Notes: a model not told the origin generated them from the sequence alone. A stretch of DNA of 64,000 bases from Clostridiales bacterium (GCA_004554165.1 SFNQ01000014.1:18556-82555); one strand, 5' to 3'. Positions 53,327 through 62,660 are shown, counted from the first letter of the stretch. A program made the numbers and translations.

Positions 53327-54268
53327 ATGGAAAATCTCCTGCTCTCCGCAGAGGTGGTCGTGCCGCTGCTGCTGCTCATGCTGGTCGGCTATATTGTGCG
53401 CCGGACCGGACTGATGGATGCAGCGGCCTTTGCAATGTGCAACCGGCTTGTCTTTTACGTTGCTCTGCCCTGCCTCTGCGCGGTCAGCCTCTATGAAAGC
53501 GACCTTGCAAATGTGGAGGGCGCGGGCGGCTGCCTGCTGTTCTGCGTGGCGGGCATTACCGTTTCCTTTCTCCTTGCGCTGCTGCTTGTACCGCGCTTTT
53601 GCAGTGCGCCCCCGCGGCGCGGGGTCATCGCGCAGGGCGCAGTGCGGGCAAACGACGCCATCTTCGGCCTTGCGGTGGCCGGCGCGCTGGTGCCGCAGCA
53701 GGAAATGCAGGTGGTGCTGCTCTCCGTCTCGGTGTCGATTCCGCTGTTCAATCTCTGCGGCGTAACGGCGCTGGAGCTGAACCGCGGCGGCAGGGTCGGC
53801 GTCCGGGTATTTGCCAGAAAAATTCTGACCAACCCCATCATCATCGGCTGCGCAGTGGGCGCGCTTTTGAACCTCTGCGGCGTCCGGCTGCCGGGAATGC
53901 TTCTGTCGCCCATGCGCTCGCTTTCCGGGCTCTGCACGCCGCTGGCCTTTCTCGTCATCGGCGGCACGCTCCGCTTTTCCGCCATGCAGCAGGATCGGGC
54001 GGCCATCGTCTGGACAACGCTGATCAAGCTCGTCCTTCTTCCGGCGGTCATGCTTGTTCTGGCGCTGCTGCTGGACTTTTCGCCTGCGGCCGTCATCACG
54101 GTGCTGGCGGTGTTCGGCGCGCCCACCGCGCTGTCTTCCTTTCCGCTGGCCTGCGAGCTGGGCGGAGACGAACGGCTTGCGGGGGAGATCGTCGCCGTTA
54201 CAAGCGTCTGCTCCATCGTTACAATGTTCCTTTTCATCTTCATTTTAAAGCAACTGGGAGGGATTTAA
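53327..54268 (+). CDS. AEC (auxin efflux carrier) family transporter
   Basis: 313 residues from ATG 53327, with AAGGAA upstream and a leader of about 30 nt. About ten hydrophobic segments (VVVPLLLLMLVGYIVRRTGL, VFYVALPCLCAVSLYES, GCAVGALLNLCGVRLPGMLL). The internal region AQGAVRANDAIFGLAVAGAL matches the AEC fold. Bacterial members export or import carboxylates such as malate; the substrate here is unknown. It lies 4 bp before the AlaX-like gene, so they are co-transcribed. Confidence 0.87.
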   Translation: MENLLLSAEVVVPLLLLMLVGYIVRRTGLMDAAAFAMCNRLVFYVALPCLCAVSLYESDLANVEGAGGCLLFCVAGITVSFLLALLLVPRFCSAPPRRGVIAQGAVRANDAIFGLAVAGALVPQQEMQVVLLSVSVSIPLFNLCGVTALELNRGGRVGVRVFARKILTNPIIIGCAVGALLNLCGVRLPGMLLSPMRSLSGLCTPLAFLVIGGTLRFSAMQQDRAAIVWTTLIKLVLLPAVMLVLALLLDFSPAAVITVLAVFGAPTALSSFPLACELGGDERLAGEIVAVTSVCSIVTMFLFIFILKQLGGI

Positions 54269-54272
54269 CCGC

Positions 54273-55487
54273 ATGACAAAGCGCCTGTATCTGGAAAACA
54301 GCCACCTGCGATCCTGCGAGGCGGTGGTGGAAGCCTGCCTCCCCACGGACGGAGGCTTTGACCTTGTGCTGGACCAGACGGTGATCTTCCACAACGCCGG
54401 CGGACAGCCCTGCGATACCGGCCGCATCGGGGATGCTGTCATCACCGGCTGCGACGAGCGGGACGGCGTATTGCTGCACCATGCGGACAGGGCGCTGCCC
54501 GTGGGCGCGCGCCTGCCGCTGACGCTGGACTGGCCCCGCCGTTTTGACCACATGCAGCAGCACACCGGCGAGCATCTGCTCTCCTATGCGGCCTACAGGC
54601 TTTACGGGGCCAATAACGTGGGCTTTCACCTTGCGCGCGACACCACCACCATCGACCTCGACCGGCCGCTGGATGCAGCGCAGCTTCTCGAGATCCAGCG
54701 CCTTGCCAACCAATTCGTGGCGGACGACCTGCCCGTGCAGGCCCGCTGCTACGACAGCGAGGCGGCGCTCTCGGACCTTCCGCTGCGCAAGCAGGCCGAG
54801 GGTATCCGCGCGCCCATCCGCATTGTGCAGATCGAGGGCGCGGACTGCTGCACCTGCTGCGCCCCGCACTGCCAGCGTACCAGCGAGGTAGGCGGCATAC
54901 TCATTACGGACGCCGCCGCCTACAAGGGCGGCATGCGGCTGAACTTTCTCTGTGGCCAGCGGGCGCTCTCCTACGCCGCAGGCCTGCACGGGGATATGGA
55001 CCGGCTGGCCCGGCGCTTCTCTACGGCACGGGACAACGTGGTGCAGGCCGTGACAAAGCTCCAGGACGAGTGCGCACAGCTCCGCCGCCGTCAGCGGGAG
55101 CTTACGGACGCGCTGAACGGCTATCTGGCCCGCGAGCTTCTTGCGGGCGCAAAGGCCGCCGGGCGTTGCAGGCTCATCGTTTCCGTGCTGCCCGAGATTG
55201 CGCCCGACCGGCTGAAGGCCCTGGCCCAAATGACTCTGCGGCAGAGCAAAACCCTTACCCTGCTGATGAGCGCGCAGGCCGGACGGCTGAGCTACGTCCT
55301 CTCCGCCACGGAGGATCTGGGTCTGGACATGGGCGAGCTCTGCCAGGCGGTCAATGCGGCGACCGGCGGCAAGGGCGGCGGACGGGGTACGCTGGCGCAG
55401 GGCGCAGGGCCGGCGTCGGCAGGCCTTGCGGAAACCGCGGAGCAGCTGACCGCCTATTTTGAAAAGCGGCTGTCCCAGCTCCGATAG
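54273..55487 (+). CDS. AlaX-type alanyl-tRNA editing protein with DHHA1 domain
   Basis: 404 residues. The editing domain resembles the C-terminal half of AlaRS: TVIFHNAGGQPCDTG, zinc-binding HMQQHTGEHLLSYAA (HxxxH) and CCTCCAPHCQRTSEVGGI (CxxxH). A coiled-coil (VVQAVTKLQDECAQLRRRQR) and a C-terminal DHHA1 domain (NAATGGKGGGRGTLAQGAGP) complete the long AlaX-L form. It should hydrolyse mischarged Ser- or Gly-tRNA-Ala in trans. No ribosome binding site beyond the end of the overlapping AEC gene (GGGAGG) is needed. Confidence 0.9.
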   Translation: MTKRLYLENSHLRSCEAVVEACLPTDGGFDLVLDQTVIFHNAGGQPCDTGRIGDAVITGCDERDGVLLHHADRALPVGARLPLTLDWPRRFDHMQQHTGEHLLSYAAYRLYGANNVGFHLARDTTTIDLDRPLDAAQLLEIQRLANQFVADDLPVQARCYDSEAALSDLPLRKQAEGIRAPIRIVQIEGADCCTCCAPHCQRTSEVGGILITDAAAYKGGMRLNFLCGQRALSYAAGLHGDMDRLARRFSTARDNVVQAVTKLQDECAQLRRRQRELTDALNGYLARELLAGAKAAGRCRLIVSVLPEIAPDRLKALAQMTLRQSKTLTLLMSAQAGRLSYVLSATEDLGLDMGELCQAVNAATGGKGGGRGTLAQGAGPASAGLAETAEQLTAYFEKRLSQLR

Positions 55488-55519
55488 AAGCATATTGCCT
55501 CCATTCCCCAAAAAACACC

Positions 55520-55566
55520 GCGCGCCCCGGAAGCCTGCATCGGCTCCGGGACGCGCTTTGTTTTTC
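55520..55566 (+). terminator. Terminator after the AlaX gene
   Basis: An imperfect long stem (GCGCGCCCCGGAAGCC with GGCTCCGGGACGCGC) with loop TGCATC is followed by TTTGTTTTTCC. Confidence 0.75.
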
Positions 55567-55835
55567 CTGCGGCTGCGCTGTGGACTGCCGCTTCGGCTGT
55601 TCCGGGCAGGGCCGGGGCGGTTTTCTCCGGCCGCGGTCCGAGATAAGCCCCGCCTTTTGCCGTGGCTGGCGTATGCCGGCAAAAGCGCCTTCCGTCTCCG
55701 CCGCCGCAGGGGACAGGGCTTTGCCCAGTCACCGCAGGGGGCCTGCCCGGCCAGGGTCGCAGAGGCCAGCGTCCGTTGCTCCCTGCTCCGCCGCAGGCAC
55801 CCCCATTCGGCCGTCCTTGGTCCCCGTCGCTCCGC
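55567..55835. other. Intergenic region between convergent genes, no supported gene
   Basis: About 270 GC-rich bases. A 9-bp inverted repeat, CTTTTGCCG (55654-55662) with CGGCAAAAG (55677-55685), may act as the terminator of the leftward DUF975 gene. Nothing else is recognisable. Confidence 0.45.
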
Positions 55836-56609
55836 TCAGGCGCCCGTGCGGCTCTGCGGCATGGGCAGACGATACCCGGCAAGGCGGTAATTCTGTCCGG
55901 ACACCTCGAGATAAAAGGCGGTCCGGGCGGCATTGATATAGGGCAGCAGGAATACCTCGCCGATCCCTGCGGTCAGCAGCGCCAGCAGATGCCAGCCGAT
56001 AAAGCTCAAGTTCAGGCAGAACAGCCGCCATTTGTTGCCCTTCATCATCCTTTTGGAGATTGTCACCGCCTGACGCACGCCGATGGACGGCTCCTCCGCC
56101 ATGATAAACGGCGCCATGGCATAGCGGTAGGCGGCAACGATGCCCGGAACCAGCAGCAGCAGCGACCACAGCAGAATGAACAGCAGCGACCAGCAGCGCA
56201 GGCCCAGCGCCTTTCCGAAGATGGAGAAGCCGGAAAACAGCGTGGAAAACCGTTCCTTCTTTCCATCCGTTATGCCGAGGTTGTAGCGGCACAGGCCGAT
56301 TTGTATCGCGCCGCCCAGCAGAAACCGGGCCAGCGAAAACAGGCTTGCGCAGATCAACCACACCGATAGGATGGTCAGCAGCGCCAGTATCTCCGGGCGC
56401 TGCAGCAGCTGTCCCAGCGGTATGGCGGGCAGTTCCCCGGGAGGGGACCCGCTCCCACCATTGAGCGAAAGTTTCAGCGAAACCTCCAAACCGCCGGTAA
56501 AGCTTTTGCCGCCCAGCGCCCCCGCCACGAGCGTGACCAGCACCGCGATCCAGTAGTTTCCCTCCAGCGCCCTCCAGCCGATCTGCCGGAAGTCCTTTGC
56601 AAAACGCAT
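55836..56609 (-). CDS. DUF975-family membrane protein
   Basis: 257 residues. It begins MRFAKDFRQIGWRALEGNYW, as DUF975 proteins do (RxxAxxxLxGNW). At least five membrane segments follow (ILALLTILSVWLICASLFSL, LLFILLWSLLLLVPGIVAAY). The PGI-AYRYAMAPFIMAEEPSI segment is a family hallmark. Function unknown. It lies 24 bp downstream of the nitroreductase gene. Confidence 0.85.
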   Translation of the reverse strand: MRFAKDFRQIGWRALEGNYWIAVLVTLVAGALGGKSFTGGLEVSLKLSLNGGSGSPPGELPAIPLGQLLQRPEILALLTILSVWLICASLFSLARFLLGGAIQIGLCRYNLGITDGKKERFSTLFSGFSIFGKALGLRCWSLLFILLWSLLLLVPGIVAAYRYAMAPFIMAEEPSIGVRQAVTISKRMMKGNKWRLFCLNLSFIGWHLLALLTAGIGEVFLLPYINAARTAFYLEVSGQNYRLAGYRLPMPQSRTGA

Positions 56610-56633
56610 CCCGACGTCCTCCCAAATGCCTGC

Positions 56634-57158
56634 TCAGCGATATTCCCTGACCAGCTCCGCATAGGGCAGGCGATCCTTCTGCAAGGAGGGCGCCTCCGCC
56701 CCATAGCCCAGGGCCACAACGCAGTGTACCCGGCGCTGGGGGTCAATGTCCAGCAGCGTCTTGATGCCGGTCTCGTCCATCGCGCCGATGATGCAGGTGG
56801 AAAGCCCCTTTTCCGTGGCGGCCAGGCAGAGATAGGCCGTCGCGATGCCAGCGTCCACGATGGGGAACTCGTGGGTGGTGTCAAGAATCTGCGACTGCCG
56901 CGTGGTGCTGGAAATCACGATGAACGCGGGGCAGTCCTTCGCCCAGGCGTTGACGCCCGGCTTGACCTCGCAGAGCGCAGCCACCTTTTTCGCCGTTTCC
57001 CCTTCGCAGAGGGCAAAGCGCCAGGACTGGCGGTTGCTGGCGGACGGGGCAAGAATGGCGGTTTCCACCAGCTCGGTCAGCACCTCGTGGGCAATGGGCT
57101 TTTCAAGATAATTTCGGCAGCTTTCGCGCTTCAGCGCCAGTTCCTTCAGGCTTGACAT
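56634..57158 (-). CDS. Nitroreductase-family FMN oxidoreductase
   Basis: 174 residues, the short nitroreductase class. FMN-binding elements: ALKRESCRNYLEKPI (R-S-R motif), LAPSASNRQSWRFALCEG, IVDAGIATAYLCLAATEKGL and VVALGYGAEAP near the C-terminus. It probably reduces quinones or nitro compounds with NAD(P)H; the substrate is unknown. GGAGGAATG precedes ATG 57158. First gene of a two-gene leftward unit with DUF975. Confidence 0.92.
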   Translation of the reverse strand: MSSLKELALKRESCRNYLEKPIAHEVLTELVETAILAPSASNRQSWRFALCEGETAKKVAALCEVKPGVNAWAKDCPAFIVISSTTRQSQILDTTHEFPIVDAGIATAYLCLAATEKGLSTCIIGAMDETGIKTLLDIDPQRRVHCVVALGYGAEAPSLQKDRLPYAELVREYR

Positions 57159-57268
57159 GGTACATTCCTCCGCTTTCTTCCGGGCGCTGCCGTCCGGTAT
57201 TTACTGTTTTTCCCCGGGGAGTGATCGCCCGCCGTTTCCAGCGCAGGCGACTTCCTCCCTGCCTTTTT

Positions 57269-57298
57269 ATCATAGCATGAAAACCGCCCGCGCCGCAA
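57269..57298 (-). promoter_or_regulatory. Promoter of the nitroreductase-DUF975 unit
   Basis: On the minus strand, -35 TTGCGG (57298-57293), 18-bp spacer, extended -10 TGC-TATGAT (57277-57269). Confidence 0.55.
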
Positions 57299-57382
57299 TC
57301 CGGGGACTGTCGGGTCTGGGTCCTGCGAAAAATTTTTCTATATTATTCTCCTTCCGGGCAGGAATTCCTCTTTTCACGCAGA

Positions 57383-57402
57383 ATACGAACATATGTTCGT
57401 AT
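57383..57402 (+). promoter_or_regulatory. LexA (SOS) box
   Basis: A 20-bp perfect palindrome ATACGAACATATGTTCGTAT contains CGAACATATGTTCG, the Gram-positive LexA/DinR operator core. It ends 3 nt before the AAGGAGG of the gene starting at 57419, so LexA bound here would block its transcription. Confidence 0.88.
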
Positions 57403-57418
57403 ACAAGGAGGATATTCC

Positions 57419-57892
57419 ATGAACCTGACCATTGCAGGTCTGCGAAAGCTGGCGGCAGAGCAGCTTTTGCAATACCGGCGAAACCGCAACCATCTGTCCG
57501 AACTCAGGAAGAATGCGGCAGCCGCCCGAACCCCCGGGAACACCCGCCCGGAGGACAGCACGGCGCCGCGCCACAGCGGCGATCCCCCGGCCATCTCCCC
57601 GCAGGCGCTGCGACAGATGCGCGCCTGGGTGCGCGCCATCGACCGTGTGCGCCATGAGCTGCGGAACACCCAGCCGCAGCTGGAACGCTTTATGAGCCGC
57701 TGCTTCGGCCTTGACGTTCCCTTCCCGAAGCGCCAGAGCGTACGCGCGCGCCTGCTCCGGCTCTCGATGGACCTTTACATTGCGGAATCCACCGCCTACA
57801 AATGGCGCGAAACCCTTCTCGATCTGGTGCTCTTTGCCGCGATTGAGGCCGGGGCGCTCTCCCCCTTCGGCCTGATGCGGGACGAGGTATGA
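57419..57892 (+). CDS. Small putative DNA-binding protein, phage RinA/ArpU-regulator-like, behind a LexA box
   Basis: 157 residues. ATG 57419 is 7 nt after AAGGAGG. The N-terminal half (LTIAGLRKLAAEQLLQYRRN) is basic and helical with a Pro-rich linker. The C-terminal half (VRARLLRLSMDLYIAESTAY, then KWRETLLDLVLFAA) resembles the sigma-like helix-turn-helix of phage late regulators (RinA/ArpU-type), where I-ESTxYxWR is typical. I infer the family from this pattern. No other phage gene is adjacent. The LexA palindrome predicts induction by DNA damage. Confidence 0.65.
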   Translation: MNLTIAGLRKLAAEQLLQYRRNRNHLSELRKNAAAARTPGNTRPEDSTAPRHSGDPPAISPQALRQMRAWVRAIDRVRHELRNTQPQLERFMSRCFGLDVPFPKRQSVRARLLRLSMDLYIAESTAYKWRETLLDLVLFAAIEAGALSPFGLMRDEV

Positions 57893-57914
57893 CCCTTGCC
57901 CAGGGTATGCCAAA

Positions 57915-57935
57915 GGCCGGCACATTGCGCCGGCC
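57915..57935. terminator. Hairpin between the LexA-box gene and typA
   Basis: GGCCGGC (57915-57921) pairs with GCCGGCC (57929-57935). On the minus strand it is followed by TTTGGC, so it may end typA transcription; the plus strand side lacks Ts. Confidence 0.45.
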
Positions 57936-58118
57936 CAGAGCGTCAACCCTTATCTGTAAATTTGCCGGATACCGCTGCCCGCGGTTCCGCCGGGCTTTTG
58001 CGGCATGGACGCCAGCGCAGCAAAAGTCTCTGCAAAGGCGGGTCGTTCCTGTACGGAGCGCCGGCGTCGAAACGGTGAAACCTTGGCCCCTTCCTGAGCG
58101 GCCGCCATTGCTGTCCCG

Positions 58119-59945
58119 TCAAATTCCGCTGCTCCTGCTGGCGTTCAGCGCCTTGATGCGCGCATCCTTGTTGAGCAGGCGCTTGCGCATGCGGATGGAC
58201 TTTGGCGTGATCTCCACAAGCTCGTCGTCCGTAATGAACTCAAGGCACTGTTCCAGCGTCAGCTCCACGGCCGGAGTCAGGCGCAGGGCCTCGTCGGAGC
58301 CTGCGGCGCGCATGTTGGTCACATGCTTTTTCTTGCATACGTTGACCACGATATCCCCTGCGCGGGCGCTTTCTCCCACGATCTGCCCCTCGTACACCGG
58401 CACGCCCGGGCCAACGAACATCCGGCCCCGATCCTGCGTGTTGAACAGGCCGTAGCTGGAGGTATCGCCCGTTTCGTGCGCAACGAGGCTGCCGGTCTTG
58501 CGCTCTTCAATGGGGCCTTTATAGGGCTCGTAATCGTGGAACACATGGCTCATCACGCCGTTGCCGCGCGTATCGGTCAGAAGCTCCGAGCGGTAGCCCA
58601 TGAGCCCCCGCGCAGGCACGAGGAACTTGAGCCGCATGCTGCTCTCGCCCTGGTTTGACATATCCACCAGCTCCGCCCTGCGGCTGCCCAGCTTTTCCAT
58701 GACCGGCCCCACGTACTCCTGTGGCACATCGATGGTCAGCTCCTCGATGGGTTCCGTCGTCTCCCCCTGCTCGTTTTTTCTCAGGATGACCTTTGGGCGC
58801 GATACTGCAAACTCGTAGCCCTGCCGCCGCATCTGCTCGATCAGGATGGACAGGTGCAGCTCGCCGCGGCCGGAGACCCGAAAGCTGTCCGTACTGCCCG
58901 TCTCCTCAACGCGCATGGCAACGTTGGTCTTGACCTCGTTGAACAGGCGGTCGCGAAGGTTTCTGCCGGTAACATACTTGCCCTCGCGGCCCGCAAAGGG
59001 GCTGTCGTTGATCATGAACAGCATGGCGACCGTGGGCTCGTCGATGTGTACAAAGGGCAGGGGCTCCACGCAGGCCGGATCGCAGGCGGTCTCGCCCACG
59101 TTCAGGCTTTCAATCCCCGCCACGCAGACGATGTCCCCCGCCTGCGCCTCCTCGACCTCCACCCGTTGCAGGCCCTCGTAGCGGTACAGGCGCGTGATTT
59201 TTGCCGGGGTCTCGCGGTTGCTCTCGCCGCCGCAGATGGTTACGGGCATGGCCTTCCTCGCTATGCCGCGCTCGATGCGGCCGATGCCGATCTTGCCCAC
59301 ATACTCATCATAATCGATGGCGGAAAACAGGATTTGCAGCGGCGCGTCCACATCCGTGGCAGGCGCGGGGATGGCGGAAATGATGGTATCGAACACCGCG
59401 CGCATATCGTTTTTGAGCGCTGCGGGATCCATGCCGGATTTTCCGTCGCGTGCCGAGGCGTACACCACCGGGAAATCGATCTGCTCGTTGGTGGCGCCAA
59501 GTTCCATGAACAGCTCCAGCGTCTCGTCCACCACCTCTGTCGGCCGCGCCTCCGGGCGGTCGATCTTGTTGACCACCACCACGGGAACCTTATTGAGCTC
59601 CAGCGCCTTCCGGAGCACAAAACGCGTCTGCGGCATACAGCCCTCAAACGCATCCACCAGCAGCAGAACGCCGTCTACCATCTGGAGAATACGCTCCACC
59701 TCGCCGCCAAAATCCGCGTGGCCGGGCGTATCCACGATGTTGATGCGGGTATTGCCGTAGGTTACGGAGGTGTTCTTCGACAGGATGGTGATGCCCCGTT
59801 CCCGCTCCAGGTCGTTGCTGTCCATGATGCGCTCCACGCCCTGTTCGCTCCGCCGCAGCACGCCTGCGTCGCGCAGAAGCTGGTCCACCAGCGTGGTCTT
59901 GCCGTGGTCCACATGCGCGATGATTGCAACATTCCGAATATCCAT
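58119..59945 (-). CDS. typA: Ribosome-binding GTPase TypA/BipA
   Basis: 608 residues. G1 AHVDHGKTTLVDQLL, G2 RGITI, G3 DTPGHADFGGE, G4 NKIDRPEARP. Translation-factor domains follow, with the BipA-specific C-terminal LVDMSNQGESSMRLKFLVPA and YRSELLTDTRGNGVMSHVFH. It is an EF-G-like GTPase acting in 50S assembly and stress adaptation. The start ATG 59945 has GAAGGAAAGAAGG upstream. Confidence 0.97.
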   Translation of the reverse strand: MDIRNVAIIAHVDHGKTTLVDQLLRDAGVLRRSEQGVERIMDSNDLERERGITILSKNTSVTYGNTRINIVDTPGHADFGGEVERILQMVDGVLLLVDAFEGCMPQTRFVLRKALELNKVPVVVVNKIDRPEARPTEVVDETLELFMELGATNEQIDFPVVYASARDGKSGMDPAALKNDMRAVFDTIISAIPAPATDVDAPLQILFSAIDYDEYVGKIGIGRIERGIARKAMPVTICGGESNRETPAKITRLYRYEGLQRVEVEEAQAGDIVCVAGIESLNVGETACDPACVEPLPFVHIDEPTVAMLFMINDSPFAGREGKYVTGRNLRDRLFNEVKTNVAMRVEETGSTDSFRVSGRGELHLSILIEQMRRQGYEFAVSRPKVILRKNEQGETTEPIEELTIDVPQEYVGPVMEKLGSRRAELVDMSNQGESSMRLKFLVPARGLMGYRSELLTDTRGNGVMSHVFHDYEPYKGPIEERKTGSLVAHETGDTSSYGLFNTQDRGRMFVGPGVPVYEGQIVGESARAGDIVVNVCKKKHVTNMRAAGSDEALRLTPAVELTLEQCLEFITDDELVEITPKSIRMRKRLLNKDARIKALNASRSSGI

Positions 59946-59977
59946 CGTTGGTTCCTTCTTTCCTTCAAAAACGATTT

Positions 59978-60006
59978 ATTATAGCAGGTAGCGCGCCGCC
60001 GGTCAA
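59978..60006 (-). promoter_or_regulatory. typA promoter
   Basis: On the minus strand, -35 TTGACC (60006-60001), 17-bp spacer, perfect -10 TATAAT (59983-59978) extended by TGC. Confidence 0.8.
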
Positions 60007-60085
60007 GACGGAGCGCAGCGCGGCCTGCGCCGCGGGAACCGCAAGCGCAACAGACCGCGGATAACGCAGCCGTCCGCCGCGTTTC

Positions 60086-60985
60086 TCACTTTGTACGCCG
60101 CTGCGGTTTCCGCTCCGGCAGCTCGCACACGAAGGCTGCGCCGAGAACCAGCAGGCCGCCCGCAACATCCAGACCCCGCAGCGGTTCGCCCAGCAGCGCC
60201 GCCGAGAGGAGAATCGCCACCACCGGGTCAATAAAGCTGAAGATGGCGGCGGTCTGCGCAGGCAACGCCTGTATGGCGCCAAAGTACAGCGCATAGGCAA
60301 GCCCCGTATGAACAATGCCCACCACCAGCAGCAGCGCAAGCGCCTTTCCCGTAAACGCCGCCGCCCGGGGCAGCCCGCCGGCCAGCGTATAGGGCAACAT
60401 TACGGCTGCGGAAACCACCAGTTGCACAATGGTTCGCTCGCGCGCCGCGAGCGTCGGGATGCGCTTGTTGATGAGCACGACGCAGGCGTAGAGCGCCGCA
60501 GCGCCAAGCCCCAGCAGAATCCCCGTCAGCTTCCCATCGGAACCGCCCGCCTGCGCGCCGGAAGCCAGCGCCATACCGGCCAGCGCGGCAAACGCGCAGA
60601 GCAGCTTTCTGACGCTCAGCCGCTCGCGAAGCAGCAGCGGCGAGGCAAGCACCACAAACACCGGCGCCAGATAATAGCACAGCGTCGCAGTGGCGACGGT
60701 CGTATGACGGTAGGCCTCGAACAGCAGAATCCAGTTGAAGCCCATGGCTGCGCCCGAGAGGCCCAGCAGCGGAAGGTTTTTCCGGATGGCGGCAACGCAG
60801 AGTCGCTTTCTCTGCGCAGCCATCGTCAGAAGAAGAAAGGCGGCGCCCACGCAGCCGCGCACCAGCGCAATCACCCCGGAGGGCAGGGCCATGCCGCGCA
60901 CAAAAATGCCAATCGTTCCAAAGATTGCCATTGCCGCAATCAGCCCGCCCCGCGCGGCGCCCTGCGATATCGTCCCCTTTTGCAT
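60086..60985 (-). CDS. EamA-family (DMT superfamily) transporter
   Basis: 299 residues with ten predicted membrane segments in two EamA repeats: the first includes FNWILLFEAYRHTTVATATL and YYLAPVFVVLASPLLL; the second includes TGLAYALYFGAIQALPAQTA and FSFIDPVVAILLSAALLGE. DMT carriers usually export amino acids or metabolites; the substrate is not predictable. ATG 60985 is preceded by GGGAAGGGAAGG. It is divergent from murC. Confidence 0.92.
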   Translation of the reverse strand: MQKGTISQGAARGGLIAAMAIFGTIGIFVRGMALPSGVIALVRGCVGAAFLLLTMAAQRKRLCVAAIRKNLPLLGLSGAAMGFNWILLFEAYRHTTVATATLCYYLAPVFVVLASPLLLRERLSVRKLLCAFAALAGMALASGAQAGGSDGKLTGILLGLGAAALYACVVLINKRIPTLAARERTIVQLVVSAAVMLPYTLAGGLPRAAAFTGKALALLLVVGIVHTGLAYALYFGAIQALPAQTAAIFSFIDPVVAILLSAALLGEPLRGLDVAGGLLVLGAAFVCELPERKPQRRTK

Positions 60986-61027
60986 GTCCTGCCTTCCCTT
61001 CCCGGCGCAGTGCGCGCCTGTTTGTCC

Positions 61028-61056
61028 ACTCTAGCAGAAACGGGCGGCCCCGGCAA
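61028..61056 (-). promoter_or_regulatory. Predicted promoter of the EamA transporter gene
   Basis: On the minus strand, -35 TTGCCG (61056-61051), 17-bp spacer, -10 TAGAGT (61033-61028) extended by TGC. Confidence 0.45.
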
Positions 61057-61106
61057 GCGGAAAAAAGCCGGTGTCTGCGGAAAATCCCTGCATATTCCCG
61101 CCCGAC

Positions 61107-61135
61107 TTGCGCACTTTTTTGCACGGGCGTATAAT
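61107..61135 (+). promoter_or_regulatory. murC promoter
   Basis: -35 TTGCGC (61107-61112), 17-bp spacer, perfect -10 TATAAT (61130-61135). It resembles the ftsA promoter, which also has TTGCGC and TATAAT. Confidence 0.7.
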
Positions 61136-61208
61136 AAGATGTTAGCAAGCAGCAGGCGCATGCCTGAAATTCCTCCCGGCCATAGTGCAGGAGTATAAAG
61201 GAGCAGCC

Positions 61209-62570
61209 ATGGCACAGATCGACAACGCAAAACGAATCCATCTCATCGGCATCGGCGGGTGCAGCATGAACGGCCTTGCGCTGATACTGCAGTCGCAGGG
61301 GCATCAGGTCACCGGCAGCGACCGGGAAAAGACCCAGTTTACAGCCGCGCTGGACGAGGCCGGTATTCCCTATTCGGTGGGACATACGGGCGAATATCTC
61401 CGGGACGCAGAGCTTGTGATCTACAGCGCTGCCATCAAACCTGACAATCCGGAGCGGCAGCTGGCGGCGGAGCTCGGTATCCCGGAGCTGGAGCGCAGCG
61501 TTGCGCTGGGCCAGATTTCGGAGCGCTTCCCCTCCGTGGTGGCCATCGCTGGCTGCCACGGCAAGACAACCATCACCTCCATGCTTGCCCGCGTCAACGA
61601 GGCCGCCGGGCGCGATGCGACCATTCATGTGGGCGGCTATGTGGACTTTCTGCGCGGCGGCGTTCGCGTCGGGCGGGATGGCACCTTCATCACCGAGGCC
61701 TGCGAGTATGTTGAGAGCTTTCTTACGCTGGCGCCCACAGTCGCGCTCATCAACAATATCGACGATGACCACCTGGATTACTATAAGGACATCGACCACA
61801 TCGTGGCGGCCTTTGAAAAGTTTCTGGACCGTTTGCCGGAGAACGGCCTGTTTATCGCCTGCACGGACGATCCGCGGGTGGCCGGGCTTGCCGCAAAATC
61901 AAAGCATCCGGTCAAAAGCTACGGCCTGAAGAGCGGCGACTACCGTGCGGAAAACATCCGCTTCGACGAAAACGGATGCCCGACCTTCACGATTGCAAGA
62001 GAAGGCAACCCCATCGGCGAGGCCTCGCTCACCGTACCGGGTCTGCACAACGTTCAGAACGCGCTGGGCGCCTATGTGGTGGCGGAGACCTATCAGATTC
62101 CTTTCGAGGCGTATGCCGAGGCCATGCATGCGTTTTCCAACACAAAGCGTCGCTTTGAGTATTACGGCCAGCGGAACGGCGTGCGCTACTATCATGACTA
62201 TGGCCATCACCCCAGCGAGATCCGCGCTACGCTGGACGCGGCCAGCCGCGTGCCGCACAACAGGCTCTACTGTGTGTTCCAGTGCAACAGCTATACCCGC
62301 GCAAAGACGCTCTTTTGCGAGAACGTGACCTGTTTTTGCGATGCGGACGCCGTGCTCGTGCCGGATATCTACCCCGGCCGCGAGAAGGATACAGGCCTTG
62401 TCCACGCGCGCGATATGGTGGAGGGCATCAACCGGGCGGGCGGTAACGCGGTGTATCTCGGCACCTTTGAAGCCATCCGCGACTGGCTTGACAGCCACGG
62501 CGCAGCAGGCGATCTCGTGGTCACGGTGGGCTCCGGCGATGTGTACCGCCAGACCCGTACGCTGCTGTAA
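61209..62570 (+). CDS. murC: UDP-N-acetylmuramate--L-alanine ligase
   Basis: 453 residues from ATG 61209, behind AAAGGAG. N-terminal IHLIGIGGCSMNGLALIL, ATP loop AIAGCHGKTTITSMLARV, TEACEYVESFLTLAPT, and HDYGHHPSEIRATLDAASR, the MurC signature. It adds the first amino acid, L-Ala, to UDP-MurNAc. It is outside the dcw cluster, about 15 kb from ftsZ. Confidence 0.95.
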   Translation: MAQIDNAKRIHLIGIGGCSMNGLALILQSQGHQVTGSDREKTQFTAALDEAGIPYSVGHTGEYLRDAELVIYSAAIKPDNPERQLAAELGIPELERSVALGQISERFPSVVAIAGCHGKTTITSMLARVNEAAGRDATIHVGGYVDFLRGGVRVGRDGTFITEACEYVESFLTLAPTVALINNIDDDHLDYYKDIDHIVAAFEKFLDRLPENGLFIACTDDPRVAGLAAKSKHPVKSYGLKSGDYRAENIRFDENGCPTFTIAREGNPIGEASLTVPGLHNVQNALGAYVVAETYQIPFEAYAEAMHAFSNTKRRFEYYGQRNGVRYYHDYGHHPSEIRATLDAASRVPHNRLYCVFQCNSYTRAKTLFCENVTCFCDADAVLVPDIYPGREKDTGLVHARDMVEGINRAGGNAVYLGTFEAIRDWLDSHGAAGDLVVTVGSGDVYRQTRTLL

Positions 62571-62660
62571 CCCGTCCGCAGGCCTCCCGTAAGGAATTTG
62601 AAAAGGTTTTCCGGCCGCAAAAAGCGCAGCATACCCACCCCCCAGCCGACGGTCCGGCCG

